Shown here in pieces: positions 43,888 through 51,545 of a DNA stretch of 64,000 nucleotides. The notes under the pieces are model-generated. The model saw nothing but the letters and a program-made list of their open reading frames with translations, was not told the DNA's origin and did no database searches. Source of the DNA: JANQOH01 sp965200095 (lineage in GTDB: Bacteria > Pseudomonadota > Alphaproteobacteria > UBA7887); the NCBI GenBank assembly GCA_965200095.1, contig OZ241350.1:2852001-2916000 (forward strand), given 5' to 3'. Position 1 is the first letter of the stretch; each line of letters starts with the position of its first letter. The translations under genes were made by a program, and so were the position numbers.

Positions 43888-44486
43888 CGCGCGCGGTTGG
43901 GCCAGCGGTCCACGAGGTCCAGGAACAACGGGTCGATGCTACCGCGGCCGCGCGCCGCCTGCGCGGCGAGAGGCCCCGGCGAGTCGTTGAACGCCAGCAG
44001 CGACAGGTCGGTCATGCGCATCGGATAAAGCACGCCGTCCAGATGGTCGCATTCGTGCTGGAGCAACGCCGCCCAGCTCCCCTCCGCCTCGTGCTCTACG
44101 GCCTCGCCATCCAGGGTCGCGTAGGCGACGCCGATATGCGGATGGCGAGGCACGCGCCCATGCAGGCCGGGGAGCGAGAGACAACGCTCCCAGACCTCCA
44201 CGGTCCGCTCGTCGAGGGGCGTCAGGACGGGGTTGACCATGACGGTCCACGGCACGGGGCCGTAACCGGCGTTGGCGGGGATGCGGTCGGCGCGCAGACG
44301 GTAGACGACGAGGCGGACGGAACGGAACACCTGCGGGGCGGCGAGGCCGCTGGCGCCGATATGGTCCAGCGTCTCGCGCATGTCGTCGGCGAGGCGCGCG
44401 ATCTCCGGGGCGCACGGGTCCTCGACCGGACGCGCCGGGGCGCGCAGGACCGGATGGCCCATGCGGGCGATCTCGAGAACCGACAT
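43875..44486 (-). CDS. Peptide deformylase family protein with a variant motif 2
   Basis: 203 residues. The three deformylase motifs are present: GLAAPQ (47-52), ERCLSLPG (100-107, metal Cys102) and HECDH (144-148). Motif 2 is normally EGCLS; here Gly is Arg (R101). Metal ligands are complete, so activity is likely, but specificity may differ from housekeeping Def. The start is the ATG at 44486 (MSVLEIARMGHPVL). It is followed by the amidase gene with overlap. Confidence 0.9.
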   Translation of the reverse strand: MSVLEIARMGHPVLRAPARPVEDPCAPEIARLADDMRETLDHIGASGLAAPQVFRSVRLVVYRLRADRIPANAGYGPVPWTVMVNPVLTPLDERTVEVWERCLSLPGLHGRVPRHPHIGVAYATLDGEAVEHEAEGSWAALLQHECDHLDGVLYPMRMTDLSLLAFNDSPGPLAAQAARGRGSIDPLFLDLVDRWPNRARWLS

Positions 44487-44558
44487 GTCGCGCCTCCCCT
44501 CCGCCGTGGCGTCTTGCCGCACCCTATTGTCGCGGAAAGCGTCACGCCGCCGCAACCG

Positions 44559-44729
44559 CCCGGCAATTCTCATTTTGGCCTGGAGCGATGCGGCGGATCG
44601 GTCGCGGCCCCCTGGGAGCGCCGGCGTCTCGCCGGCATCTACGTTGTTGCGCGCTTCGCGCGCATGCCGGCGAGACGCCGGCGCTCCCAGGAAGGCGCCT
44701 CCATCGCCACAACGAGAATCACTGGCCGG
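44559..44729. repeat. MITE-like palindromic element, copy 2 (with central hairpin)
   Basis: The ends CGGCAATTCTCATTTTGG and AACGAGAATCACTGGCCGG frame a central stem GGGAGCGCCGGCGTCTCGCC with its complement GGCGAGACGCCGGCGCTCCC. Between deformylase and dehalogenase; non-coding. Confidence 0.88.
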
Positions 44730-44730
44730 T

Positions 44731-45444
44731 TCAGAGAGCGGCGGAGGCGAACGACGCGAGGTCTTCGAAGCGCGCGTCGAAACGGGCTTGCGGGGCGGGG
44801 CTTGCGGCGCCGCCCGGACGCCCGGCGCGGCGGTCTATCCACACGGTCGCGAGCCCCGCCGCCTGCGCCGGTTCGTGGTCGTGATAGAGGCTTTGCGCGA
44901 CGTGCAGGACGCGCGCCGCCGGAATATCGTCGGCCTTCAGCGCGTCGAGCATGAAGCGGAAGGCGCGCGGGTCGGGCTTGTAGGCGCCGATCCCGTCGGC
45001 GGTGAACACGTAATCGAACGGAACCCCCATCGGCCCCCGCGAGCGCTCGAAACTCGCGCGGTCTACGTTCGACAGCACGCACAGCCGGTAGCGCCGGCGC
45101 AGCGCGCGCAGCGCCCGCGCGCTGTCGGGAAAGGGCGGCCACTCGCCGACGGAGGCCCCGAACGCGGCGCACTCTTCCGCCGTCGCCGGCGCGCCGCGCT
45201 CGCGCGACACAGCCTCCAGGACCTGCGCCAGAACCTGCGGATAGACGAGGTCCGGCTGCGCTTGCTGGACAGCGGTTTCGTGGCGGGCGAAGGCGGCGAG
45301 AAGCGCCTCGTCGCCGGCGCCGGCCCGCGCCGCCTCCGGCAGGCGCGAACGCCACGGCCCGAAGGCGTTCGCCAGCCCGGTCTCCCAGTCGATCAGCGTG
45401 CCGTAACAGTCGAACGACAGGACCTCGAAATCGGGATAGCGCAT
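44731..45444 (-). CDS. Haloacid dehalogenase type II (HAD superfamily)
   Basis: 237 residues. The HAD nucleophile lies in VLSFDCYGTLIDWETG; CVLSNVDRASF is motif II, and YKPDPRAF with VLHVAQSLYHDHEPAQAAG supply the Lys and acidic motifs. This is the type II haloacid dehalogenase pattern (SFDxYGTL, and SxYHD in place of SxxND), though relatives act on other phosphates or haloacids. The ATG at 45444 follows GGAGGAGG at ideal spacing, 2 bp after the GH3 stop. The 3' end abuts MITE copy 2. Confidence 0.88.
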   Translation of the reverse strand: MRYPDFEVLSFDCYGTLIDWETGLANAFGPWRSRLPEAARAGAGDEALLAAFARHETAVQQAQPDLVYPQVLAQVLEAVSRERGAPATAEECAAFGASVGEWPPFPDSARALRALRRRYRLCVLSNVDRASFERSRGPMGVPFDYVFTADGIGAYKPDPRAFRFMLDALKADDIPAARVLHVAQSLYHDHEPAQAAGLATVWIDRRAGRPGGAASPAPQARFDARFEDLASFASAAL

Positions 45445-45446
45445 GG

Positions 45447-46982
45447 TTATCCTCCTCCGGCGCCGGCGAAAGCGCGCAAATCGTCGAAGAGCGCCCGGTC
45501 GACGATGACGCGGGGCGCCTTGTTCTGACCGCCGAGCTTGCCGCGGCGTTTCATCCACGCTGCGAACCCGCCGGGGGCGAGCGCCGTCACCCGGGGCGCG
45601 TCGAGACCGAACCCGCCGGCGCGATGGGCCTCGTAGTCTTCGTTGAGACGGCAAAGGGCGGCGTCGAGGCGTTCGGCGAAGCGCGCACGCCGGCGCGCAT
45701 CGACCCCCGCTTCGCCGAATTCGACAATGTAGAGATGGCCGCCGCGCGCGCCCGGACGGTCGGAGAACAGGCTGCCGACGGCGAAATCCGTCACCGTCGC
45801 GGCAATGGCGCGCGCCGCCTCGGCGACGGCGCGTTCGAGTTCCGACACGATCACGTGTTCGCCGAACGCCGACAGGGTGAGGCCGACGCGCCCGGTCACC
45901 AGCACGCGCGGCGGGTCGCGGTCGATGAGGGTTACGGTATCGCCGACGACATAGCGCCAAAGCCCGGCGCAGGTTGTGACGACAAGCGCGTATTCGACCC
46001 CCGTTTCGGCGTCCCCGACCCAGCGGGCGGGCGGATTGTCGCTGTCGAGTTCGGCGACGGGCATGAATTCGTAGAAGACGCCGTTGTCGATCAGGAGCCG
46101 CAGGCCGTCGCCGTCGCCCCGGTCGGCGATGGCGAAGAACCCTTCGCTGGCGGGGTAGACCTCGCGCGTTTCGGCGTGTCCGCCTTCGAGCAGGGCGGCG
46201 AAGCGGTCGCGATAGGGCTCCCAGGCGACGCCGCCATGCACGAGCATTTCCAGGTCGGGCCAGATTTCGGCGACGCGGCCGCTAGCGACGTCGGCGATCT
46301 CCATCAGGCGGTCGAAAAAAATCAGCAGCCAGCTGGGGGTCCCGGCGACGGCGCGGATGTCTTCGGTCAGCGAGCGCCGGGCGAAGCGGTCGATCTTGAC
46401 CTCCCAATCGGCGATCTCCTCGAGCGCGCGGGGCGGGAAGTAGCGCGGACGCGCCCAGAACGGGACGCGCGACGCGGCGATGCCGCTGAGGTCGCCGCTG
46501 CGCACCCCGGGGGCGCGCTCCACGAGGCCGGTGGAGCCGCCGAGCATGAAGACGCGCCCGGCGAGAAGGCGGCTCTGCGGCCGGTTCGCCGCGTGATGCG
46601 CGAGGAGGTCGATGCCGGCGCGCGCGTTCGCGCGGACCGCCTCGCGGGTGACGGGGATGAATTTGGTCGCGCCGCGCGAGGTGCCCGACGAGACCGCGAG
46701 CCAGGGCGCGGGCCCGGGCCACGTGCAGTCCGCGAGGCGCGGAAACGCGTCGCGCCACCAGGCGTCCCAGAAGGCGTCGTAATCGCGCGGCGGCACGCGG
46801 GCGCGGTAGCCGTCGAGATCGGCGATGCCGTCGAAACCGTGATCGCGGCCGAAGCGCGTGCGGCGGGCGCGGCGCACCAGCGCCCGCAGGAGGGAGAGTT
46901 GCGCCTTTTGCGGGTCGAGGCGGTCGAGGCGGGCGCGGCGCCGGCGGGCGTGAGCGCGCAGGGCCCAGGTGACGTCGAGCAT
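45447..46982 (-). CDS. GH3-family (plant auxin-conjugating-like) adenylating enzyme
   Basis: 511 residues from the ATG at 46982 (MLDVTWALRAHARRRRARLD). It has the GH3 ANL-type features: LAVSSGTSRGATKFIPVT (ATP loop), MLVHGGVAWEPYRDRF, REVYPASEGFFAI and TTCAGLWRYVVGDTVTLID. Plant GH3 enzymes join amino acids to jasmonate or auxin; bacterial homologues are widespread, with mostly unknown substrates. It forms a tight pair with the HAD gene and diverges from gshA over about 120 bp. Confidence 0.9.
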   Translation of the reverse strand: MLDVTWALRAHARRRRARLDRLDPQKAQLSLLRALVRRARRTRFGRDHGFDGIADLDGYRARVPPRDYDAFWDAWWRDAFPRLADCTWPGPAPWLAVSSGTSRGATKFIPVTREAVRANARAGIDLLAHHAANRPQSRLLAGRVFMLGGSTGLVERAPGVRSGDLSGIAASRVPFWARPRYFPPRALEEIADWEVKIDRFARRSLTEDIRAVAGTPSWLLIFFDRLMEIADVASGRVAEIWPDLEMLVHGGVAWEPYRDRFAALLEGGHAETREVYPASEGFFAIADRGDGDGLRLLIDNGVFYEFMPVAELDSDNPPARWVGDAETGVEYALVVTTCAGLWRYVVGDTVTLIDRDPPRVLVTGRVGLTLSAFGEHVIVSELERAVAEAARAIAATVTDFAVGSLFSDRPGARGGHLYIVEFGEAGVDARRRARFAERLDAALCRLNEDYEAHRAGGFGLDAPRVTALAPGGFAAWMKRRGKLGGQNKAPRVIVDRALFDDLRAFAGAGGG

Positions 46983-47103
46983 GTCAGGCCCTGCGCGGCG
47001 GCGCGGCAAGGGATGCGACATTCGGCGGCGAGGCGTGTATAGGACGCCGGTCGCCGCCGCGCCCGCGGCCCCCGCCCGATCCGGAAACCGCATCGGAAAC
47101 CGC

Positions 47104-48465
47104 ATGGCCGTCACGCCCGAGCGCGCCGCCCCGGTCGGCGACAAATCGGAACTCGTCGCTTGGCTCGAGGCCGGGTGCAAGCCGCGGCAGGCGTGGCGCA
47201 TCGGCACCGAGCACGAGAAATTCGGGTTCCGCCGCGAGGACCTCGCGCCCATCGCCTATGACGGCGAGCGCGGCATCCGCGCCATTTTCGAACGCCTCAT
47301 GCGCCTCGGCTGGACCGCCGTCCGCGAGGACGGCAACCCCATCGCGCTGACGCGCGGGCGGCAGTCGATCACCCTCGAACCGGGCGGACAGCTGGAACTG
47401 TCCGGCGCTCCGGTCGAAACCCTGCACCGGACCTGCGACGAAGTGAACGGGCATCTGGAACAGCTGCGCCCGGTCGGAGCGGAACTCGGGATCGGCTTCC
47501 TCGGCATCGGCATGCAGCCGAAATGGCGACGCGAGGACATCCCCGTCGTGCCCAAGCGCCGCTACGACATCATGCGCGCCTACATGCCGCGGAAAGGCCG
47601 TCTGGGTCTCGACATGATGCTGCGCACCTGCACCGTGCAAACCAACCTCGACTTCGAGTCCGAGGCCGACATGGTGCGCAAGTTCCGCGTCGGCCTCGCC
47701 TTGCAGCCGGTCGCGGTGGCCCTGTTCGCCAACTCGCCTTTCGTCGACGGCAAGCCCAGCGGCTTCCTCAGCGCCCGCACGCATGTCTGGTCCGACACCG
47801 ACCCCGACCGTTGCGGGGTTCCCGCCTTCGTCTTCGAGGACGGCATGGGGTTCGAGGCGTGGGCGGACTACGCCCTCGACGTGCCCATGTATTTCGTGCG
47901 CCGCGCGGGCGGTTACGTCGACACGGCGGGACGGTCGTTCCGGGACTTCCTCGCCGGGCGGCTCGAGGAACTCCCCGGCGACCGCCCAACGCTGGCGGAC
48001 TGGGAAGACCACCTGACGACGATCTTCACCGACGTGCGCCTGAAGCGGTATCTGGAGATGCGGGGAGCGGACGGCGGCCCGTGGCACATGCTGTGCGCCC
48101 TGCCGGCGTTCTGGGTGGGGTTGCTCTACGACTCCGCGGCGCTCGGCGAGGCGTCCGATCTGGTGGCGGGCTGGACTGCGGCCGATGCGGAGCGGCTTCG
48201 CGACGACGCGGCGCGGCGCGGTCTCGACGCGCAGTTCCGGGGGCGGCCGCTGCGCGACCTCGCGCGCGACGTGCTGGCCATCGCCCGGGGCGGCCTCGCC
48301 CGGCGCGGGCGGCTCGACCGCGGCGGGGCCGACGAAACCGGGTTCCTGACCCTGCTCGATGTCGCGGTGGAAGAGTCGCGCTGCCCGGCGCGGGCTCTCC
48401 TCGAGGCCTGGCGCGGCGAATGGGGCGGGACGGTGGACCCCGTCTTCGAGGCCTCCTCCTATTGA
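47104..48465 (+). CDS. gshA: Glutamate-cysteine ligase, plant/alphaproteobacterial type
   Basis: 453 residues; first step of glutathione synthesis. The class is recognised from IGTEHEKFGFRREDLAPI, ITLEPGGQLELSGAP, LHRTCDEVNGHLEQL, MLRTCTVQTNLDF and HLTTIFTDVRLKRYLEMRGAD. These match the plant-type GCL group found in alphaproteobacteria rather than E. coli GshA. The start at 47104 (MAVTPERAAPVGDKSEL) is the first ATG with a sensible N-terminus. Confidence 0.95.
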   Translation: MAVTPERAAPVGDKSELVAWLEAGCKPRQAWRIGTEHEKFGFRREDLAPIAYDGERGIRAIFERLMRLGWTAVREDGNPIALTRGRQSITLEPGGQLELSGAPVETLHRTCDEVNGHLEQLRPVGAELGIGFLGIGMQPKWRREDIPVVPKRRYDIMRAYMPRKGRLGLDMMLRTCTVQTNLDFESEADMVRKFRVGLALQPVAVALFANSPFVDGKPSGFLSARTHVWSDTDPDRCGVPAFVFEDGMGFEAWADYALDVPMYFVRRAGGYVDTAGRSFRDFLAGRLEELPGDRPTLADWEDHLTTIFTDVRLKRYLEMRGADGGPWHMLCALPAFWVGLLYDSAALGEASDLVAGWTAADAERLRDDAARRGLDAQFRGRPLRDLARDVLAIARGGLARRGRLDRGGADETGFLTLLDVAVEESRCPARALLEAWRGEWGGTVDPVFEASSY

Positions 48466-48480
48466 GACGCCCCCCGAAGC

Positions 48481-48652
48481 GCGCCGGCCAGCAATTCTCA
48501 TTTTGGTCCATGGCGCCGCGGCGGGTTGGTTGCGGTCGTCCCTGGGAGCGCCGGCGTCTCGCCGGCACGCGCGCGAAAACAAGATGCCGGCGAGACGCCG
48601 GCGCTCCCAGGGGGCAACGTCCATCGCCAAAATGAGAATCGCTGCGCGCCGG
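48481..48652. repeat. MITE-like palindromic element, copy 3 (with central hairpin)
   Basis: The ends GCCGGCCAGCAATTCTCATT and AATGAGAATCGCTGCGCGCC enclose the same central stem as copy 2 (GGGAGCGCCGGCGTCTCGCC and complement). The sequence TGGCGCCGCGGCGGGTTGGT matches the interior of copy 1. Confidence 0.9.
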
Positions 48653-48661
48653 CAAACGGCA

Positions 48662-48690
48662 TTGACGGAACCGGCGCCGTCGTCCATCAT
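48662..48690 (+). promoter_or_regulatory. Promoter of DUF1640-like copy 1
   Basis: TTGACG, 17-bp spacer, CATCAT. The same pair of boxes with the same spacing recurs before copies 2 and 3, which supports it as a real promoter. Confidence 0.55.
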
Positions 48691-48747
48691 GCGCCCGTGA
48701 ACGCCGCTGTCGTCACGCTTGGGAAGCGGTTCCGGTAACGGAACACC

Positions 48748-49032
48748 ATGGCTGTCGCCGCATTCGATACATACGCCGCCGCCAAAACGCTCCGGGAAGC
48801 CGGGTTCGACGAGCGCCAGGCCGAAGCGGCCGTGACGATGTTCCGCGACGCCATGACCGAAAGCGTCGCCACCAAGGCCGATCTCGCCGTCGCGGTCGCC
48901 GATCTCAAGGCCGACATGCTCACGCTCAAAACCGATATGCTTACGCTCAAGGCCGATATGCTCAGGGTCGCCATCGGGCTTGTCATCGCCAACGTCACCC
49001 TCACTGTCGCCCTCATCAAGCTGCTTCCGTAA
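48748..49032 (+). CDS. DUF1640-like small coiled-coil membrane protein, copy 1
   Basis: 94 residues. The N-terminus FDTYAAAKTLREAGFDERQA is the family head. The middle is a coiled coil with a 7-residue repeat (LKADMLT, LKTDMLT, LKADMLR), and the C-terminus one transmembrane helix (VAIGLVIANVTLTVALIKLLP). The layout is that of DUF1640/CCDC90-type proteins, a family that includes mitochondrial MCUR1-like proteins and bacterial orphans. Function unknown. It is first of three tandem copies. Confidence 0.8.
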   Translation: MAVAAFDTYAAAKTLREAGFDERQAEAAVTMFRDAMTESVATKADLAVAVADLKADMLTLKTDMLTLKADMLRVAIGLVIANVTLTVALIKLLP

Positions 49033-49075
49033 GCCGCCGGCGCGCGGGCAGGAAACGGAAGGGGAGCGCACGGGA

Positions 49076-49104
49076 TTGACACAACCCGATCCGCCGCCCA
49101 TCAT
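49076..49104 (+). promoter_or_regulatory. Promoter of DUF1640-like copy 2
   Basis: Consensus TTGACA, 17-bp spacer, CATCAT, about 60 bp before the ATG at 49162. Confidence 0.6.
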
Positions 49105-49161
49105 GCGCCTGTGAGTGCTGTTATCGCCGCGCGCGCGAAGCGGCTCCGGTAAGGCTGCGCC

Positions 49162-49392
49162 ATGGCCGTCGCCGCTTTCGACACTTACACCGCCGCCAAA
49201 ACGCTCCGGGAGGCGGGGTTCGACGACCGCCGGGCCAAAGCAGCCGCGGCGGTGGTCCGCGACGCCATAACCGGGGGCGTCGCCACCGGGGCCGACCTTG
49301 CGGAGCTCAAGGCCGACCTGCTCAAGGGCGCCATCGGGATCGTCATCGCCAACGTCGCCCTCACTGTCGCCCTCGTCAAACTGCTTCCATAG
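49162..49392 (+). CDS. DUF1640-like small coiled-coil membrane protein, copy 2
   Basis: 76 residues. Same head (FDTYTAAKTLREAGFDDRRA) and C-terminal helix (AIGIVIANVALTVALVKLLP) as copy 1, but only one LKADLLK unit remains, so the coiled coil is shortest here. It has its own promoter, so the three are dispersed duplicates rather than one operon. Confidence 0.8.
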   Translation: MAVAAFDTYTAAKTLREAGFDDRRAKAAAAVVRDAITGGVATGADLAELKADLLKGAIGIVIANVALTVALVKLLP

Positions 49393-49435
49393 GCCGCCAG
49401 CGCGCGGGCGGGAACCGGAAGGGGAGCGCACGGGA

Positions 49436-49464
49436 TTGACACAACCCGATCCGCCGCCCATGAT
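49436..49464 (+). promoter_or_regulatory. Promoter of DUF1640-like copy 3
   Basis: TTGACA, 17-bp spacer, CATGAT, duplicated with the gene. Confidence 0.6.
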
Positions 49465-49521
49465 GCGCCTATGAGCACTGTTATCGTCGCGCCCGCGAAG
49501 CGGCTCCGGTAAGGCTGCGCC

Positions 49522-49764
49522 ATGGCCATTGCCGCTTTCGACACTTACGCCGCCGCCAAAACGCTCCGGGAGGCGGGGTTCGACGAGCGCCAAGCCGAAG
49601 CGGCCGTGGCGGTGGTCCACGACGCCATAACCGGGGGTGTCGCCACCAAGGCTGACCTTGCGGAGCTCAAGGCCGACATGCTCAAGGTCGCCATCGGGCT
49701 CGTCATCGCCAATGTCGCCTTCACCGCCACCCTCACGGTCGCCCTCATAAAGCTGCTTGCGTAG
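49522..49764 (+). CDS. DUF1640-like small coiled-coil membrane protein, copy 3
   Basis: 80 residues. Nearly the same as copy 2 in the head (FDTYAAAKTLREAGFDERQA) and middle (LAELKADMLK); the helix is slightly longer (VIANVAFTATLTVALIKLLA). Ends 42 bp before the 3' end of the tRNA-Ala gene on the other strand. Confidence 0.8.
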   Translation: MAIAAFDTYAAAKTLREAGFDERQAEAAVAVVHDAITGGVATKADLAELKADMLKVAIGLVIANVAFTATLTVALIKLLA

Positions 49765-49806
49765 ACCGCCGGCGCGGCGCGCGCCCCGGACGAGGGGATG
49801 GGAAGG

Positions 49807-49882
49807 TGGTGGAGCCGAGGGGAATCGAACCCCTGACCTCGACATTGCGAACGTCGCGCTCTCCCGACTGAGCTACAGCCCC
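49807..49882 (-). tRNA. tRNA-Ala (CGC anticodon)
   Basis: A 76-nt cloverleaf on the minus strand beginning GGGGCTGTAGCTCAG, with anticodon loop TTCGCAA (anticodon CGC, reading GCG), T arm GGTTCGATTCC, and an encoded CCA end. The acceptor stem pairs fully, with two G-U pairs. Confidence 0.95.
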
Positions 49883-49951
49883 ACGGCGCCGCGCAAACGG
49901 CGGACGCATGTTATATAGTGGCGATTCCCGCGCGTAAATCCCCTGTCGGTC

Positions 49952-50248
49952 ATGCTGCAACTCATCGCCTTCGTGGACTGGCTTCTGGGCATCTATGTGT
50001 GGATCGTCATCGGCAACGTGATCCTCAGCTGGCTCATCGTCCTGAAAGTGGTCAACATGCACAACCGTGTCGTCTACGCGATCGGCGACACGCTCCACAC
50101 CCTCACCGAGCCTGTGTTGCGGCGCATCCGCAGCGTGCTGCCGGCGCTGGGCGGGCTCGACCTGTCGCCGGCCGTCCTGCTCGTCGCCATCGTGTTCGTC
50201 CGCCAGGTGCTGCTCGTGAACCTTGCCAGGCAAGTGGCCGGGTTCTGA
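49952..50248 (+). CDS. YggT family membrane protein
   Basis: 98 residues with the two-block YggT pattern: an N-terminal helix pair (IAFVDWLLGIYVWIVIGNVI, ending LSWLI), a loop with LTEPVLRRIRSVLPALGGLDLSP, then the second helix (AVLLVAIVFVRQVLLVNL). YggT proteins are linked to cell-division and osmotic phenotypes, but the biochemical role is unknown. It converges on argG. Confidence 0.93.
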   Translation: MLQLIAFVDWLLGIYVWIVIGNVILSWLIVLKVVNMHNRVVYAIGDTLHTLTEPVLRRIRSVLPALGGLDLSPAVLLVAIVFVRQVLLVNLARQVAGF

Positions 50249-50258
50249 AACGCCGCGC

Positions 50259-51491
50259 CTATAGCGCCCGCCGCCCGGCGCGCGCCAGCGTTTTCAGGCG
50301 CAGCGCGTTGAGCCTGATGAACCCCTCGGCGTCGCCCTGGCGATACACGTCGTCGGCCTCGAAGGTGGCTGTCGCCTCGTCGTAAAGCCCGTCCGGCGCG
50401 CGCCGCCCGGTGACGATGACATTGCCCTTGTAGAGTTTGAGGCGCACTTCGCCCGTCACCGCCTCGCGGCCCGAGTCGATGGCGGCCTGGAGCATCCGCC
50501 GCTCCGGCGAGAACCAGTAGCCGTTATAGACGAGTTCGGCGTAGCGCGGCATCAGCTCGTCCTTGAGGTGCTGGGCCTCGCGGTCGAGGGTGACGCTCTC
50601 CATCGCCCGCCGCGCGACGAGGATCGCAGTCCCCCCCGGGGTTTCGTAGACGCCGCGCGATTTCATGCCGACATAGCGGTTCTCCACGACATCGACGCGG
50701 CCGATTCCGTTCGCGCCGGCGACGGCGTTGAGGCGCTCGAGCAGCGCCGCCGGCGTCAGCCGTTCGCCGTTCACGCTCACCGGATCGCCGGCCTCGAAAC
50801 CGAGGACGATTTCCGTCGCGCGGTCGGGCGCCGCCTCGGGGGCGACGGTGCGCGTGAACATGTCCTCGTCGGGGGCAATCCAGGGGTCTTCCAGAACCTT
50901 GCCCTCATAGGAGATGTGGAGCAGGTTGGCGTCGGTCGAATAGGGCGCTTCGCCGCGCTTGTCGGTCGGGACGGGGACCTGGTGCGCTTCGGCCCAGGCG
51001 ACGAGCCGGGCCCGCGAATCGAGGTCCCATTCGCGCCAGGGGGCGATAACGCGGATGTCCGGGTCGAGCGCGTAATAGGCGAGTTCGAACCGCACCTGGT
51101 CGTTCCCCTTGCCGGTGGCGCCGTGGGCCACGGCGTCGGCGCCGACGGCGCGGGCGATGGCGATCTGACGCTCGGCGATCAGCGGCCGGGCGATCGACGT
51201 GCCCAGGGGATACACGCCCTCATAGAGCGCGTTGGCGCGGAACATGGGGAACACGTAGTCGGCGACGAAAGTCTCGCGCAGGTCCTCGACGAAGATCTCG
51301 CGGACCCCCATGCGCTCCGCCTTGTCGCGCGCCGCCTCCAGTTCCTCTCCCTGGCCGAGGTCGGCGGTGAAGGCGACGGCCTCGCAGGCGTAGCGCTCCC
51401 GCAGCCAGCGCAGGATCACCGAAGTGTCGAGCCCGCCCGAAAAAGCGAGCACGACTTTGCGGACAGGGCGCGATTCGCTCTCGTCGGGCAT
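50259..51491 (-). CDS. argG: Argininosuccinate synthase
   Basis: 410 residues; joins citrulline and aspartate with ATP in arginine synthesis. The PP-loop is VVLAFSGGLDTSVILRWL; GTSIARPLIAERQIAIA, AHGATGKGNDQVRFEL, YVGMKSRGVYETPGG, and FSPERRMLQAAID complete the family pattern. The ATG at 51491 follows AGGAGGG at good spacing; the frame is open 8 codons further. Confidence 0.98.
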   Translation of the reverse strand: MPDESESRPVRKVVLAFSGGLDTSVILRWLRERYACEAVAFTADLGQGEELEAARDKAERMGVREIFVEDLRETFVADYVFPMFRANALYEGVYPLGTSIARPLIAERQIAIARAVGADAVAHGATGKGNDQVRFELAYYALDPDIRVIAPWREWDLDSRARLVAWAEAHQVPVPTDKRGEAPYSTDANLLHISYEGKVLEDPWIAPDEDMFTRTVAPEAAPDRATEIVLGFEAGDPVSVNGERLTPAALLERLNAVAGANGIGRVDVVENRYVGMKSRGVYETPGGTAILVARRAMESVTLDREAQHLKDELMPRYAELVYNGYWFSPERRMLQAAIDSGREAVTGEVRLKLYKGNVIVTGRRAPDGLYDEATATFEADDVYRQGDAEGFIRLNALRLKTLARAGRRAL

Positions 51492-51545
51492 GGGACCCTC
51501 CTGTGTCGATGTCATGCGGAAGGCGCGGCGGGCGGGCGCCCGCAG

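Larger units (their letters stand above)
49033..49764 (+). repeat. Direct repeats of about 360 bp (promoter plus gene)
   Basis: 49033-49392 and 49393-49764 align end to end, including GGAAGGGGAGCGCACGGGAT just before each promoter. The first copy (48660-49032) is more diverged. Confidence 0.85.

Noticed and set aside
46984..49845. A minus-strand open frame of about 950 codons with glycine-rich repeats
   Set aside because: It lies opposite gshA, a MITE and the three DUF1640-like genes; the repeats are simply their complement.
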